A stretch of DNA of 64,000 bases from Flavobacteriales bacterium (lineage in GTDB: Bacteria > Bacteroidota > Bacteroidia > Flavobacteriales_F > PHOS-HE28): NCBI GenBank assembly GCA_016703105.1, contig JADJCS010000006.1:1-64000 (forward strand). Reading direction: 5' to 3'. Shown here one piece after another: positions 52,746-62,043 of the stretch. Position numbers and translations under genes: made by a program. How positions within the stretch are numbered: position 1 is the stretch's first letter; each line of letters starts with the position of its first letter. The notes under the pieces were generated by a model that was given only the letters and a program-made list of their open reading frames with translations, made no database searches and was not told where the DNA came from.

Positions 52746-53779
52746 GCCTCCTGGAACGTATCACTTCGCTAGAGGCCGAAGTTGCAGCTGCGGCCGCAAC
52801 GAACGCTGAAGAGGTCGAGCGCTTCCGGGTGGGCTACTTGGGGCGGAACGGTTCGCTAACCGCGCTCTTCGACGCTTTCAAACAGGTTTCCTCGGAGGAA
52901 AAGAAGGCACTGGGCCAGCGCATCAACCAGTTGAAGCAAGCCGCACAGGCCCGCTTGGAGGAACTACAGCTCGCCACGGCCGGGCAAGAGGCCAGAACCA
53001 TCGCTTCTTCGGACGGCACGCGTCCCGCCGCGCTGGACCTCCCGGGCAGCTTGCATCCCATTACCCTGGTCCGCCGACGCATCGTCGACATCTTCGCCCG
53101 CATCGGTTTCACGGTGAGCGAGGGCCCGGAAGTGGAGGACGACCACCACAACTTCGGTGCGCTCAACTTCCCTCCCGAACATCCCGCACGGGATATGCAG
53201 GACACGTTCTTCGTGGAAGGTCCAGGGGGCTTGGCGCTTCGCACCCACACCAGCAGTGTGCAAGTGCGCGTGATGGAAGGCCAGAAACCACCGATCCGCA
53301 CGGTGAGCCCCGGTCGCGTGTACCGCAACGAAGCGATAAGCGCACGTGCGCATTGCATGTTCCACCAAGTGGAAGGGCTTTATGTGGACAAAGACGTGAA
53401 CTTCGCTGAACTGAAGGGCACCTTGGACCACTTCGCCAAGAGCCTCTTTGGGCCGGAGGTGCGGATCCGCATGCGGCCCAGCTACTTCCCCTTCACCGAG
53501 CCGAGCGCGGAGGTGGATATGAGCTGCAGCATTTGCGACGGTGCGGGGTGCGCCGTGTGCAAGCATAGCGGCTGGGTGGAGATCATGGGTTGCGGTATGG
53601 TGGACCCTGCCGTGTTGAGCAATTGCGGTATCGACCCGACGGAATACTCCGGCTTCGCCTTCGGCATGGGTGTGGAACGGATCGCCCAGTTGTTGTACCG
53701 CATCCCCGATCTGCGGCTCTATTGGGAGAATGACGTGCGCTTCCTGGAGCAGTTCAGCGGCGAAGCCTTCCGGTCCTGA
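52742..53779 (+). CDS. pheS: Phenylalanyl-tRNA synthetase alpha subunit
   Basis: 345 aa. Class II catalytic subunit of PheRS. N-terminal coiled coil (SLLERITSLEAEVAAAAATN), then LHPITLVRRRIVDIFARIGF, motif 2-like GRVYRNEAISARAHCMFHQVEGLYVD and motif 3 FAFGMGVERIAQLLYRIPDLR. A Cys-rich stretch SCSICDGAGCAVCKHSGW precedes motif 3, as in other bacterial PheS. ATG overlaps the cyclophilin stop by 4 bp. pheT is not in the window. Confidence 0.97.
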   Translation: MSLLERITSLEAEVAAAAATNAEEVERFRVGYLGRNGSLTALFDAFKQVSSEEKKALGQRINQLKQAAQARLEELQLATAGQEARTIASSDGTRPAALDLPGSLHPITLVRRRIVDIFARIGFTVSEGPEVEDDHHNFGALNFPPEHPARDMQDTFFVEGPGGLALRTHTSSVQVRVMEGQKPPIRTVSPGRVYRNEAISARAHCMFHQVEGLYVDKDVNFAELKGTLDHFAKSLFGPEVRIRMRPSYFPFTEPSAEVDMSCSICDGAGCAVCKHSGWVEIMGCGMVDPAVLSNCGIDPTEYSGFAFGMGVERIAQLLYRIPDLRLYWENDVRFLEQFSGEAFRS

Positions 53780-53860
53780 ACTTGCCGGGATGGACCGGAG
53801 GAGATCCGTGAAAACGGTCGTTCGTGAAGAACAGCGGCCCAACCAAGCGGTGCGCGTGCG

Positions 53861-55126
53861 ATGAACGAGGTGATCAACACGGATGTTTGCATTGTCGGCG
53901 GTGGGCCAGGTGGCTGTTCGGCCGCCTTGCAGCTCGCAAAGCACGGCGTCCGCAGCGTCTTGTTGGAGAAGGCGGTCTTCCCGCGCGACAAGGTGTGTGG
54001 CGATGCGCTCAGTGGTAAGGTGATGCGTTCGCTGGGCCGGCTAGATCCGGTGCTGGTCGATGCCGTGAACCGGAACGCCGGTCGACTACCCAGTTGGGGG
54101 GTGACCTTCGTCGCGCCGAGCGGACGGGCATTGCGCGTTCCGTTCAGCAGAGAAACCGGTTTAGGTGAGGCCCCGGGCGCCATATTGCCAAGACTAGACT
54201 TCGATGCGCTGCTTTTCGATGCCGTGAAGCGGAACCCGCATGTTGACGTGCTCGAGGGGACGCAAGCCAAGAGCTATGAGCGTTCCTCTTCAGGATGGTC
54301 CATTGCACTGTCCAACGCGACCGACAACCATCAACCGTCAACCATCAACTGCAAGCTGATCCTTGCGGCCGATGGTGCCAACTCGCACTTCGCGCGCCAT
54401 GTGGCGGGTCTGCCCACGGAGCCACGCCACCATGCGGCCGGGGTGCGCGCGTACTATCGCGGCATACAAGGCCTCGATGCGCACGGTTTCATCGAACTGC
54501 ACTTTCTCAAGCAACTGTTGCCCGGTTACTTGTGGATCTTTCCACTGCCCGGCGGCCGTGCCAATGTAGGCCTGGGTCTGCGCAGCGATGTGGTGCGCGA
54601 CCGCCGGGTGGATCTCAAAGCGGAGCTCCTTCGGCTCGTCGCGACGCATCCTGCCCTGAAGGATCGTTTCGCCACCGCTACACTGGAGGGTCCCGTTCAA
54701 GGCATGGGCCTTCCACTCGCCAGCAAGCGACATCCATTGAGCGGCGCTGGGTTCCTGTTGATCGGCGATGCGGGCCACTTGATCGACCCCTTCACCGGCG
54801 AGGGTATCAGTCATGCCATGATCAGTGGGGTACACGCGGCGGATGTGGCCGCCGAAGCTCTGCGTGCGCAACGCTCGGACGCGGAGTTTTTGAAAGCCTA
54901 CGACCAGCGCGTCTGGAAACGCCTGGGCCAGGAACTGGCGATCAGCACGCACCTTCAGCGACTTGCGCACAAGGCCTGGCTCTTCGACTTCGTGGTGGAC
55001 CGCGCTAACAAGAACCCGGCTCTAGCTGATACGATCAGCAGCATGTTCACGGACATGGATCTGCGTGCGCGGCTGAGAAAGCCGGGGTTCTATCTCGACC
55101 TCGCCCTAGGTCGTGCGGCACGGTGA
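53861..55126 (+). CDS. FAD-dependent oxidoreductase of the geranylgeranyl-reductase family
   Basis: 421 aa. Rossmann FAD site CIVGGGPGGCSAALQLAKHGVRSVLLEKAVFPRDKVCGDALSG (the KxCGdalsg is typical), and the second FAD motif LIGDAGHLIDPFTGEGISHAM. The family saturates prenyl chains of quinones or lipids and includes related flavoprotein dehydrogenases; the substrate here is not visible. It stands 81 bp behind pheS and converges on the methyltransferase with 4 bp between stops. Confidence 0.9.
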   Translation: MNEVINTDVCIVGGGPGGCSAALQLAKHGVRSVLLEKAVFPRDKVCGDALSGKVMRSLGRLDPVLVDAVNRNAGRLPSWGVTFVAPSGRALRVPFSRETGLGEAPGAILPRLDFDALLFDAVKRNPHVDVLEGTQAKSYERSSSGWSIALSNATDNHQPSTINCKLILAADGANSHFARHVAGLPTEPRHHAAGVRAYYRGIQGLDAHGFIELHFLKQLLPGYLWIFPLPGGRANVGLGLRSDVVRDRRVDLKAELLRLVATHPALKDRFATATLEGPVQGMGLPLASKRHPLSGAGFLLIGDAGHLIDPFTGEGISHAMISGVHAADVAAEALRAQRSDAEFLKAYDQRVWKRLGQELAISTHLQRLAHKAWLFDFVVDRANKNPALADTISSMFTDMDLRARLRKPGFYLDLALGRAAR

Positions 55127-55130
55127 TGGC

Positions 55131-55877
55131 CTACCGCACGCGCCGAGCGGCAACGAACCAATCCCAAGGATAGGGCGCCTTCATCCACTTGGGTGGAGCA
55201 TCGAACTCGGTGTTCCACGGGTACTCCAATTTCTCGATCGATTCCACCGCGAAGCCGTGATCGTCGAGCATCGCTTCGAGCTCCTCGCGTAGGTAATGCT
55301 TGGTGGGCACCCCATCTATGTACACGGTGCCGTGGTCAAGGCCCTTGCTATTGAGCGCGGCCGCTTTTTGCGCCTCCTTCGGATCCATGCCATCCCGTAG
55401 GTTCCATTGCAAATGCCGGAACGCGGTGAGCAATGCCGAGTTCAACGAGGGTACGACGAGCAACAAATGACCACCGCGCTTCACGCTGCGACAGGTGCGG
55501 TCGATCAAGGGTTCACGCACTTCGATCGATGCGTTCAACAATGTGTTGATGCACAGCACAAGATCCGCAGCGGGATAGCTGTTGCGGTCCTTGGAAAGAT
55601 CGGCATGCACATAACTGATGTTCGGGTGGTCGGCACAAGCTTCCGCGGCGACTGTCAAACATTGACTGCTCACGTCCACCGCGTACACCTTGCCGAAGCG
55701 ATCGGCCAACAAGGGCAGTGTACGGCCCACACCACAACCAAGGTCGGTGGCCACGGCTTCCTTCGAGGCGTAGCGTTGTACCGCCTGCGGTATCAGGCCT
55801 CTCCGGTCGTTCGCCGGAACATTGAATATCTCCTCTTCGAAGGTTACTGCCACTCGGTCCCAGTCGCGTTCCAGCAT
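55131..55877 (-). CDS. Class I SAM-dependent methyltransferase
   Basis: 248 aa. AdoMet site motif I is VATDLGCGVGRTLPLLADRFG, then VYAVDVSSQCLTVAAE and the acidic loop VHADLSKD. Target unknown. It is convergent with the flavoprotein gene, so they are not one operon, but a link to quinone or lipid methylation is possible. Confidence 0.85.
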   Translation of the reverse strand: MLERDWDRVAVTFEEEIFNVPANDRRGLIPQAVQRYASKEAVATDLGCGVGRTLPLLADRFGKVYAVDVSSQCLTVAAEACADHPNISYVHADLSKDRNSYPAADLVLCINTLLNASIEVREPLIDRTCRSVKRGGHLLLVVPSLNSALLTAFRHLQWNLRDGMDPKEAQKAAALNSKGLDHGTVYIDGVPTKHYLREELEAMLDDHGFAVESIEKLEYPWNTEFDAPPKWMKAPYPWDWFVAARRVR

Positions 55878-56030
55878 CGGTCCAGGGTTAGGCCGTCACC
55901 TTGACGGGCGGTTGTGCAAGGCAAGGTATCCGGGCTCACCACGGGTCAGCCGGTTGCGCGCAGGCATGTTTCCACGATCCCAAGTGAGCAACCACATGAT
56001 CACATCACCTTTGTAGCTCATGTTGAGCCT

Positions 56031-57293
56031 ATGAGAAGTGTCATCGCGATCCCGTTCGTTGTTCTTCTTGCGACGATCGCCCACGCGCAAGGCACGTGGT
56101 CCACGCTCACTATTCCTTCCTCCGCGCGCTATGACGATCTCTACTTCGTCAACGATAGCGTCGGCTGGGCTGCAGGCGGACCCACAGGCTGGATCCGCAA
56201 CACCGTGAACGGTGGTGCTACCTGGAATTTGCAGTTCACCTCACCTAGTTATCTGCGTAGCATCGAGTTCCTCAATGCCGATACCGGCTTCTGCGGATCG
56301 CTGAACGGCGAGCTCTACCGCACGCACAATGGCGGCACCACATGGATCGACGTAAGCGGAACGATCACTCCTTCGCCGCCGGGCATTTGTGGATTGTCCG
56401 CGCCCACGTCGAACACGATCTACGGTACCGGTCTCTGGGCTTCTCCTGCCTACGTGGTGAAGAGCACGGATGGCGGTGATACTTGGAACTACATCGACAT
56501 GAGCGCCTATGCGCATGCCTTGGTGGACATCCACTTCATCAGCGCGGACACGGGCTTCGTCACCGGCACGGCAATTCCAGCGAGCAATGGTGGCATCGTT
56601 CTGTACACCACCGATGGCGGTACCACCTGGCAGCCCAAGCACCTCACCGGATTGGCCTCGGACATCGTGTGGAAGATCCAGCGGCTGGATGCCGATCGCT
56701 GGTACGCTTCAGTGTACAGCGAGCCGGTGAACGATGATACGCGGCTGCTCAGTAGCACAGATGGCGGGCAGACCTGGATTACCACGATCGTGTCGAACTC
56801 ATACACCTACGTGGAGGTCGTTGGCTTCCTGGATAGCCTGCGCGGTTGGATCGGCGGCGACAATTCGCTGTGGGGCACCACCGATGGCGGCGCTAGCTGG
56901 AGCCAGGAACCGGTGGGCAGCAACTACAACCGTTTCTTCCGCTTGAACGATTCGCTCGCCTACATGTCCGGCGCGCGGATCTACAAGTACACCGTGGATG
57001 CGCCCACGGCGATCACCTCACCTGAGCCCGTGCCGCAGTATCACGCATTGGTGGTGGATCCAACCATCACTGACGGACGTGTCACCATTTCCCTCCGCTT
57101 GGATCGATCCACCATAGCGGACCTGTCCATCTTCGGCGGTGACGGTGCGCTCGTGGAACAACTGCTGCATCGCCACGCAGTACATGGCGAGCATCGCTTC
57201 ACGACCGATCTATCGCGTTACGCGGGTAGCACCTTCGTCGTTGTGCTGAAAACGAACGAAGGGATGCGCTACGAGAAGGTGGTGGTGAAGTAA
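56031..57293 (+). CDS. YCF48/BNR-repeat beta-propeller protein with T9SS sorting domain
   Basis: 420 aa. Signal peptide MRSVIAIPFVVLLATIAHAQ. Repeats DLYFVNDSVGWAAGG, SIEFLNADTGFCGS, LYRTHNGGTTWIDV, VLYTTDGGTTWQPKH are Ycf48/photosystem-assembly-like Asp-box blades. The C-terminus after residue 335 is a T9SS type A domain that keeps its strands (VVDPTITDGRVTISLRL ... GSTFVVVLKTNEGMRYEKVVVK) with the PNP motif replaced by DPTITDG. ATG 56031 is set by the signal peptide. Confidence 0.85.
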   Translation: MRSVIAIPFVVLLATIAHAQGTWSTLTIPSSARYDDLYFVNDSVGWAAGGPTGWIRNTVNGGATWNLQFTSPSYLRSIEFLNADTGFCGSLNGELYRTHNGGTTWIDVSGTITPSPPGICGLSAPTSNTIYGTGLWASPAYVVKSTDGGDTWNYIDMSAYAHALVDIHFISADTGFVTGTAIPASNGGIVLYTTDGGTTWQPKHLTGLASDIVWKIQRLDADRWYASVYSEPVNDDTRLLSSTDGGQTWITTIVSNSYTYVEVVGFLDSLRGWIGGDNSLWGTTDGGASWSQEPVGSNYNRFFRLNDSLAYMSGARIYKYTVDAPTAITSPEPVPQYHALVVDPTITDGRVTISLRLDRSTIADLSIFGGDGALVEQLLHRHAVHGEHRFTTDLSRYAGSTFVVVLKTNEGMRYEKVVVK

Positions 57294-57316
57294 TTCTGTA
57301 CCGGACGCGGCCGGTG

Positions 57317-57355
57317 CATGTTCACCATGCCTTGTTCCGCGATGGGCTGTAGGGC
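57317..57355 (-). pseudogene. Possible remnant of the pyruvate kinase C-terminus
   Basis: Read on the minus strand these 39 bases give ALQPIAEQGMVNM, against ASMPIAEKGMANM at the end of pyk (60134-60096). A 32-base stretch (57316-57347) matches 60095-60126 at 27 positions. No longer homology follows, so it is a short relic or chance. Confidence 0.35.
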
Positions 57356-57390
57356 CATGTGTGCTAGAGGCTCGCCTCAGGCCCGCGCTG

Positions 57391-57422
57391 TTTGGCGGCA
57401 CGCGGTCCTGCGCCTAGCTTCG
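57391..57422 (+). promoter_or_regulatory. Promoter TTTG-N20-TAGCTTCG of the T9SS gene at 57442
   Basis: TTTG at 57391-57394 and TAGCTTCG at 57415-57422 are spaced by 20 nt, as in Bacteroidota promoters (TTTG, 17-23 nt, TAnnTTTG). The start codon is 19 nt further on. The best two-box promoter in the window. Confidence 0.6.
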
Positions 57423-57441
57423 TAGTAGAATACCACCTGCC

Positions 57442-60078
57442 GTGAAACCGATGCTCGCTTTCCTGCTATTGCTGGCCTCGGCGGCGGCGGTCCATGCGCA
57501 GATCCCCGCCGTGGCCTGGACGCGTTCGCTTGGAAGCGGCTATTCGGACGCCGGGCACTTCATCCATCAGTTGCCCGACAACAGCTTCTTTCTCGCAGCA
57601 ACAAGCAATTCCGCAGATGGTCAACTTGGCAACACCACGGGGCCAGCCAACGGGGAGGTGGTGTTCATCGGTCTTGACAGCTTAGGGCAGATGCAATGGG
57701 GAAACCGCATAGGCGACCTCGGCCTCGTACAGATCATGCATGGCACCGTGATGCCCGATGGGAACTATGTCTTCGCCGGTAGTATCTATGATGCGGGGCA
57801 GGTGATCATCGATAGCTGGGGCGACGAAGACCTCTGGATCGTGAAGGTCTCCCCCGCCGGCTCTGTCATCTGGGAGCGCTTCTATGCTGGTCTTGTGGAC
57901 CAGAACGATCTGGGGATCCATGTAGCCGCCCGATCGGATGGAGGTTGCTTCGTTTCCGGATTCCGTGGACAAAACGACTGGGAAGCATGGGTCATCGCCT
58001 TGGACAGCGCTGGCAATGAACTATGGGAGCGCACTTATGGGGGCAGCACCATCGACATTGGCCAATCCATCATATCTACTGCGGATGGCGGGGCCCTTCT
58101 CGCGGGGTGGACCGGATCCAGTGATGGCGATGTGAGCACGCCGCTCCATGGCGGATACGATGGTTGGCTGGTGAAGCTCGATGCGAACGGAGATATCGAG
58201 TGGGATCGCACGTATGGCGGTTCGGACGTGGATCAATTCCAGGACATCCTTGGCTTGCCTGGCGGGGACTACCTCATCCTTGGCACATCCAACTCTTCCG
58301 ATGGAGATCTTACAGAGAACCACGGTAACTGGGATGTGTGGCTCATGCGCGTGGACTCCTCTGGTTCGATCTTATGGAGCCGTTCCTACGGCGGAAGTCT
58401 TCCGGATAGTCCGTCGGACATGATATCATATCAAGGAAACTATCTGATCGCGGGAAGCACCACCTCCTCCGATGGAGATGTTAGTGTTTGCTACGACGTG
58501 TTGGAGAACCAGGTGCCCTATGGGGGCGGGGATGGCTGGCTGCTGTCGGTGAGCCCAAATGGTGACCTGCTCTGGGAGAAGTCCGTGGGAGGAAGTGATG
58601 GGGATCTCTTCTATGCACTTGCGCCTACGGACAATGGCTTCGTCGCTACTGGAATATCCATGTCGGCGGACCACTTCGTTCCCGGCAACGTGGCTTATCA
58701 GGACATCTGGACCGTGCGGTTCAACAGAAAGAGCACCCTGCTCGCTGGCACGCTCTACGTGGATGCTGACAACGACACCAGCATCAGCGTTGACGACCCG
58801 CGTATCGGTGGGCGGTTAGTGGGGCTGAACAACAATGGCGAACTAGCGCTTTCACAACCCAACGGCAGTTATGCGTTCGCGGTGAACGGCCCGGCCCAGC
58901 ACACCATCACAGGCCCAACGATCCCGTACTTCGCGCAAGACCCAGCCACGCATACCGCAAGCATCACCGGCAATGAACCAGCTGTGAGCGGGTTGGACTT
59001 CCGATACACAGCCGGGGTGCCCGCGCAGGACCTCCAGGTCTTCCTCACACCCGTCTCACCCTTCCGTCCAGGCTTCCCCGTGCGCTACGATGTGCTGTGC
59101 CGCAACGTGGGAACGATGAGCGTTGATGCAGACCTCAGCCTTGTGCTCGATGATGGCCTCGGTTTCGACTCTACGTCGATCGCACCCGGAAGCATCAATG
59201 GCAACATGCTCACATGGGCACTCGGACCGATGCTTCCGCTGCAGAACATCCAGCTCTCCGTGTACTGCACGCAATCCGTTGCGGACACACTGGGTAGCCC
59301 GGTGACCACAACGGCCGAGATCACGCCCATCGCAGGCGATCTCGTTCCCGGGGACAACACCGTTACCACGAACAACCAGGTCACAGGCTCCTTCGACCCC
59401 AACGACATTCTTGTGGAGCCGACCGAAGTGCTCGTGAGCGCATTGGCCGATGCCGTTCTGGACTACACGATCCGGTTCCAGAACACGGGCACCGATACGG
59501 CATTCACCGTTGCGGTGGAAAACCACTTACCAGCGAACGCGTACCTGCCCAGCTTCGAGCTCATCGACGCCTCACACCCATTTACGTTTACCTACTACGA
59601 CTTCGACCACAAGATGCGCTTCCAGTTCGACAACATCCTGCTGCCTGACAGCAACGGCAACGAATTGATGAGCCATGGCTTCGTCCGCTACCGCATGCGG
59701 CCCCGTACCGATCTCCTGGTCGGCGATTCCATTCGGAATACCGCTGCGATCCTCTTCGACCTCAATGCCCCGGTGATCACGAATACGGCGCGAACGGCGA
59801 TTATCACCACCACGGATATCAGTACGGCGGATGCAGACGCGCAGATGCACTTGGTACCCAATCCAGCAACTGATCTTGTTCAGCTTTCCGTGGAAGAGGA
59901 CTTGGTCGGCGGCCTGCTCCAAATGCACGATGCCAGCGGACGCGTCGTATTCCAGGAGAGGGTGTTATCAACCAGGCAGACGTTCGATCTCTCCCGCTTG
60001 GCCGACGGGCATTACTTGTTGATGGTGCGCGCGGATGGCGCAGCACATAGGTGCAAGCTGATGAAACAGGCGCGTTAG
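57442..60078 (+). CDS. Large secreted repeat protein with T9SS sorting domain
   Basis: 878 aa. GTG start at 57442 (ATG three codons on). Signal peptide MLAFLLLLASAAAVHAQ. Residues 25-420 have eight-fold-like repeats (WERTYGGSTIDIGQSIISTADGGALLAGWTGSSDGDV, IEWDRTYGGSDVDQFQDI) of a beta-propeller type; residues 430-520 resemble an SdrD-B-like module (GTLYVDADNDTSISVDDPRIGGRLV); residues 540-740 are DUF11/CARDB-like with FDPNDILVEPTEVLVSALADAVLDYTIRFQNTGTD. The end is T9SS type A (LVPNPATDLVQL). Ends 4 bp into the pyk stop. Role in adhesion or surface coat is a guess. Confidence 0.85.
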   Translation: MKPMLAFLLLLASAAAVHAQIPAVAWTRSLGSGYSDAGHFIHQLPDNSFFLAATSNSADGQLGNTTGPANGEVVFIGLDSLGQMQWGNRIGDLGLVQIMHGTVMPDGNYVFAGSIYDAGQVIIDSWGDEDLWIVKVSPAGSVIWERFYAGLVDQNDLGIHVAARSDGGCFVSGFRGQNDWEAWVIALDSAGNELWERTYGGSTIDIGQSIISTADGGALLAGWTGSSDGDVSTPLHGGYDGWLVKLDANGDIEWDRTYGGSDVDQFQDILGLPGGDYLILGTSNSSDGDLTENHGNWDVWLMRVDSSGSILWSRSYGGSLPDSPSDMISYQGNYLIAGSTTSSDGDVSVCYDVLENQVPYGGGDGWLLSVSPNGDLLWEKSVGGSDGDLFYALAPTDNGFVATGISMSADHFVPGNVAYQDIWTVRFNRKSTLLAGTLYVDADNDTSISVDDPRIGGRLVGLNNNGELALSQPNGSYAFAVNGPAQHTITGPTIPYFAQDPATHTASITGNEPAVSGLDFRYTAGVPAQDLQVFLTPVSPFRPGFPVRYDVLCRNVGTMSVDADLSLVLDDGLGFDSTSIAPGSINGNMLTWALGPMLPLQNIQLSVYCTQSVADTLGSPVTTTAEITPIAGDLVPGDNTVTTNNQVTGSFDPNDILVEPTEVLVSALADAVLDYTIRFQNTGTDTAFTVAVENHLPANAYLPSFELIDASHPFTFTYYDFDHKMRFQFDNILLPDSNGNELMSHGFVRYRMRPRTDLLVGDSIRNTAAILFDLNAPVITNTARTAIITTTDISTADADAQMHLVPNPATDLVQLSVEEDLVGGLLQMHDASGRVVFQERVLSTRQTFDLSRLADGHYLLMVRADGAAHRCKLMKQAR

Positions 60079-61496
60079 GCTGGGCTCACCTTCAGCATGT
60101 TCGCCATGCCCTTCTCGGCGATGGGCATACTGGCGATGTTGATCACCAGTTCACCCTGTTGCACGAACTTCTTGTTGCGCAGGATGTGCTTGATGTCGGC
60201 GATGGTGTGATCGGTGCTCACGGTCTTGTCGTAGTAGTGCGCGCGCACGCCCCACACCAGGTTCAACATGCACAGGATCGCGGGGTTGCTGGTGAAGGCA
60301 TAGATGTTCGCGCGCGGTCGCATGCTGCTGATCTTAAAGGCTGTGTAGCCGCTGTGCGTCATCGTCACGATCGCCTTTACGGGCATCGCCTCGGTCATGC
60401 GCACGGCGGCGATGCTGATCGCGTCGCTGATGGTGCGTTGGTTCTCTTCGAGCGGCGGGTTGGGCACATTGAACATACCGTCCGATGTCTCCATTTCAAC
60501 GAGAATGCGGTTCATGGTACGCACCACTTCCACGGGGTATTTGCCGACGCTCGTTTCGGCGCTCAACATCACGGCATCGGCATGGTCCAGCACGGCATTG
60601 GCCACGTCGTTCACTTCGGCGCGGGTGGGTGTGAAGCTGGTGATCATACTCTCCATCATCTGCGTGGCGACGATCACCGGTCGGTGCATGGCGAGGCAGC
60701 GGCGGATCAAGTCTTTCTGGATCAGCGGCACCTTCTCCATGGGGATCTCCACGCCCAGATCGCCACGAGCTACCATCAAAGCGTCGGCCTCGCGGATAAT
60801 GTCGTCGATCTCCTTGAGCGCCTCGGGCTTCTCGATCTTGGCCACGACGCGGGCATGCTTGTTCTGTGCTCGTATGATATGCTTGAGCTCGATGATATCG
60901 CGTGCACTGCGCACGAAGCTCAGGCCCACCCAATCCACATCGTGTGAAAGGGCGAAGGTGAGGTCCTCCTTGTCCTTGTCGGTAAGACAGGGCAAGCTGA
61001 TGCGTGTATTGGGCAGGTTGAGCCCTTTGTTCCCGGTGAGCCTTCCGCCGTTGATCACACGGGTGGTCACGGTGCTGCGGCCATCCGTGGCGGTCACCTC
61101 CAGCCGCAATTTGCCATCGTCCAGCAATACCAGTTCGCCGGGCTTCACATCCTGCGGGAACTGGGTATAGGTCGTGCTTACCAGGCCGGGGCGTCCCTTC
61201 ACGGGGTCGGTACTGATCACCAGTTCGCTGTCATCGGGGAGGTCGATGCCCCCGTTCTCCATTTCACCCACCCGCATTTTGGGGCCTTGGAGGTCGGCAA
61301 GGATGGCGGTGTGGATCCCGAGTTCCTTGCTGAGGGAGCGGATCGTGCCGATCACCTCCGCGTAGAAGTCATAGCTGCCATGGCTGAAGTTGAGCCGACA
61401 TACGTCCACTCCCGCATGAAGGAGATCACGAAGCACCTCGGCGGAGGCGGAGGCGGGGCCAATGGTGGCCACGATCTTGGTCTTAGGGTCGGTCAT
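60075..61496 (-). CDS. pyk: Pyruvate kinase
   Basis: 473 aa. Turns phosphoenolpyruvate and ADP into pyruvate and ATP. TKIVATIGPASASAEVLRDLL, INFSHG-like LNFSHGSYDFY, ADLQGPKMRVG, the metal/substrate motif KIEKPEALKEIDDII with VARGDLGVEIP and ATQMMESMI are all present. Starts 7 bp after the IPExxxVDY stop; convergent with the T9SS gene. This order (rnc, IPExxxVDY, pyk) is common in Flavobacteria. Confidence 0.97.
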   Translation of the reverse strand: MTDPKTKIVATIGPASASAEVLRDLLHAGVDVCRLNFSHGSYDFYAEVIGTIRSLSKELGIHTAILADLQGPKMRVGEMENGGIDLPDDSELVISTDPVKGRPGLVSTTYTQFPQDVKPGELVLLDDGKLRLEVTATDGRSTVTTRVINGGRLTGNKGLNLPNTRISLPCLTDKDKEDLTFALSHDVDWVGLSFVRSARDIIELKHIIRAQNKHARVVAKIEKPEALKEIDDIIREADALMVARGDLGVEIPMEKVPLIQKDLIRRCLAMHRPVIVATQMMESMITSFTPTRAEVNDVANAVLDHADAVMLSAETSVGKYPVEVVRTMNRILVEMETSDGMFNVPNPPLEENQRTISDAISIAAVRMTEAMPVKAIVTMTHSGYTAFKISSMRPRANIYAFTSNPAILCMLNLVWGVRAHYYDKTVSTDHTIADIKHILRNKKFVQQGELVINIASMPIAEKGMANMLKVSPA

Positions 61497-61502
61497 CAGG
61501 AT

Positions 61503-61916
61503 CTATCGGAGCAGTTTGTGACCGGCCCGCAGCTGGTCGAAGGGCAAGGGGAAAGCGGCGAGGACGAACTCCGCATTGCGCACGCGCTCGAGCAGTTGGT
61601 CCGTATCGAAAGGCGCACGCTCATCAACGACCAGGAAATAGTCCGCCGAACGTTGTTCTTTCACCAACAACCCGGACCCGCCGCGATTGTTCACCAACGT
61701 GAAGCGGGCCTCGGTCTCGGCATCATCATGGTCGAACGCCGCGTAGCTGGCATCGCCCTCATCCTGGATATCGCGTTCCCGTCGACTGAGCGCGATGCCG
61801 ATGCTCCGGTTCAGGGACCAGCAAAGGCGGTAATCGTTCACATGGCAACTAATGCCGATGACGTTCACCTCCGGGTCGGGCTCCAGGTCCAAGCGCAGTT
61901 TGGTGGTTTTGGCCAT
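61503..61916 (-). CDS. IPExxxVDY-family protein
   Basis: 137 aa. Starts MAKTTKLRLDLEPDPEVNVIGISCHVNDYRLCWSLNRSIGI, the pattern of a small Bacteroidota-specific family found between rnc and pyk. The name-giving IPExxxVDY motif is weak here. Function unknown. ATG 61916 is chosen over an open frame to 62207 that overlaps the rnc gene. A TACCTTTG box 21 nt upstream supports this start. Confidence 0.75.
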   Translation of the reverse strand: MAKTTKLRLDLEPDPEVNVIGISCHVNDYRLCWSLNRSIGIALSRRERDIQDEGDASYAAFDHDDAETEARFTLVNNRGGSGLLVKEQRSADYFLVVDERAPFDTDQLLERVRNAEFVLAAFPLPFDQLRAGHKLLR

Positions 61917-61937
61917 GGCGGCGTGGGGGTGGTGCGC

Positions 61938-61945
61938 CAAAGGTA
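61938..61945 (-). promoter_or_regulatory. -7 promoter box TACCTTTG of the IPExxxVDY-pyk operon
   Basis: Minus-strand exact TAnnTTTG match in the 127-bp gap behind rnc, 21 nt before ATG 61916. Confidence 0.5.
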
Positions 61946-62043
61946 GGCCGCGCCCGAACCGCACGACCGGCGCATGAGGCGCGTTCCACACACCATTCCC
62001 GGTCCTAAAAAGGGGGGCCGTGGTGGCTTCTGTCCCGCCCACC

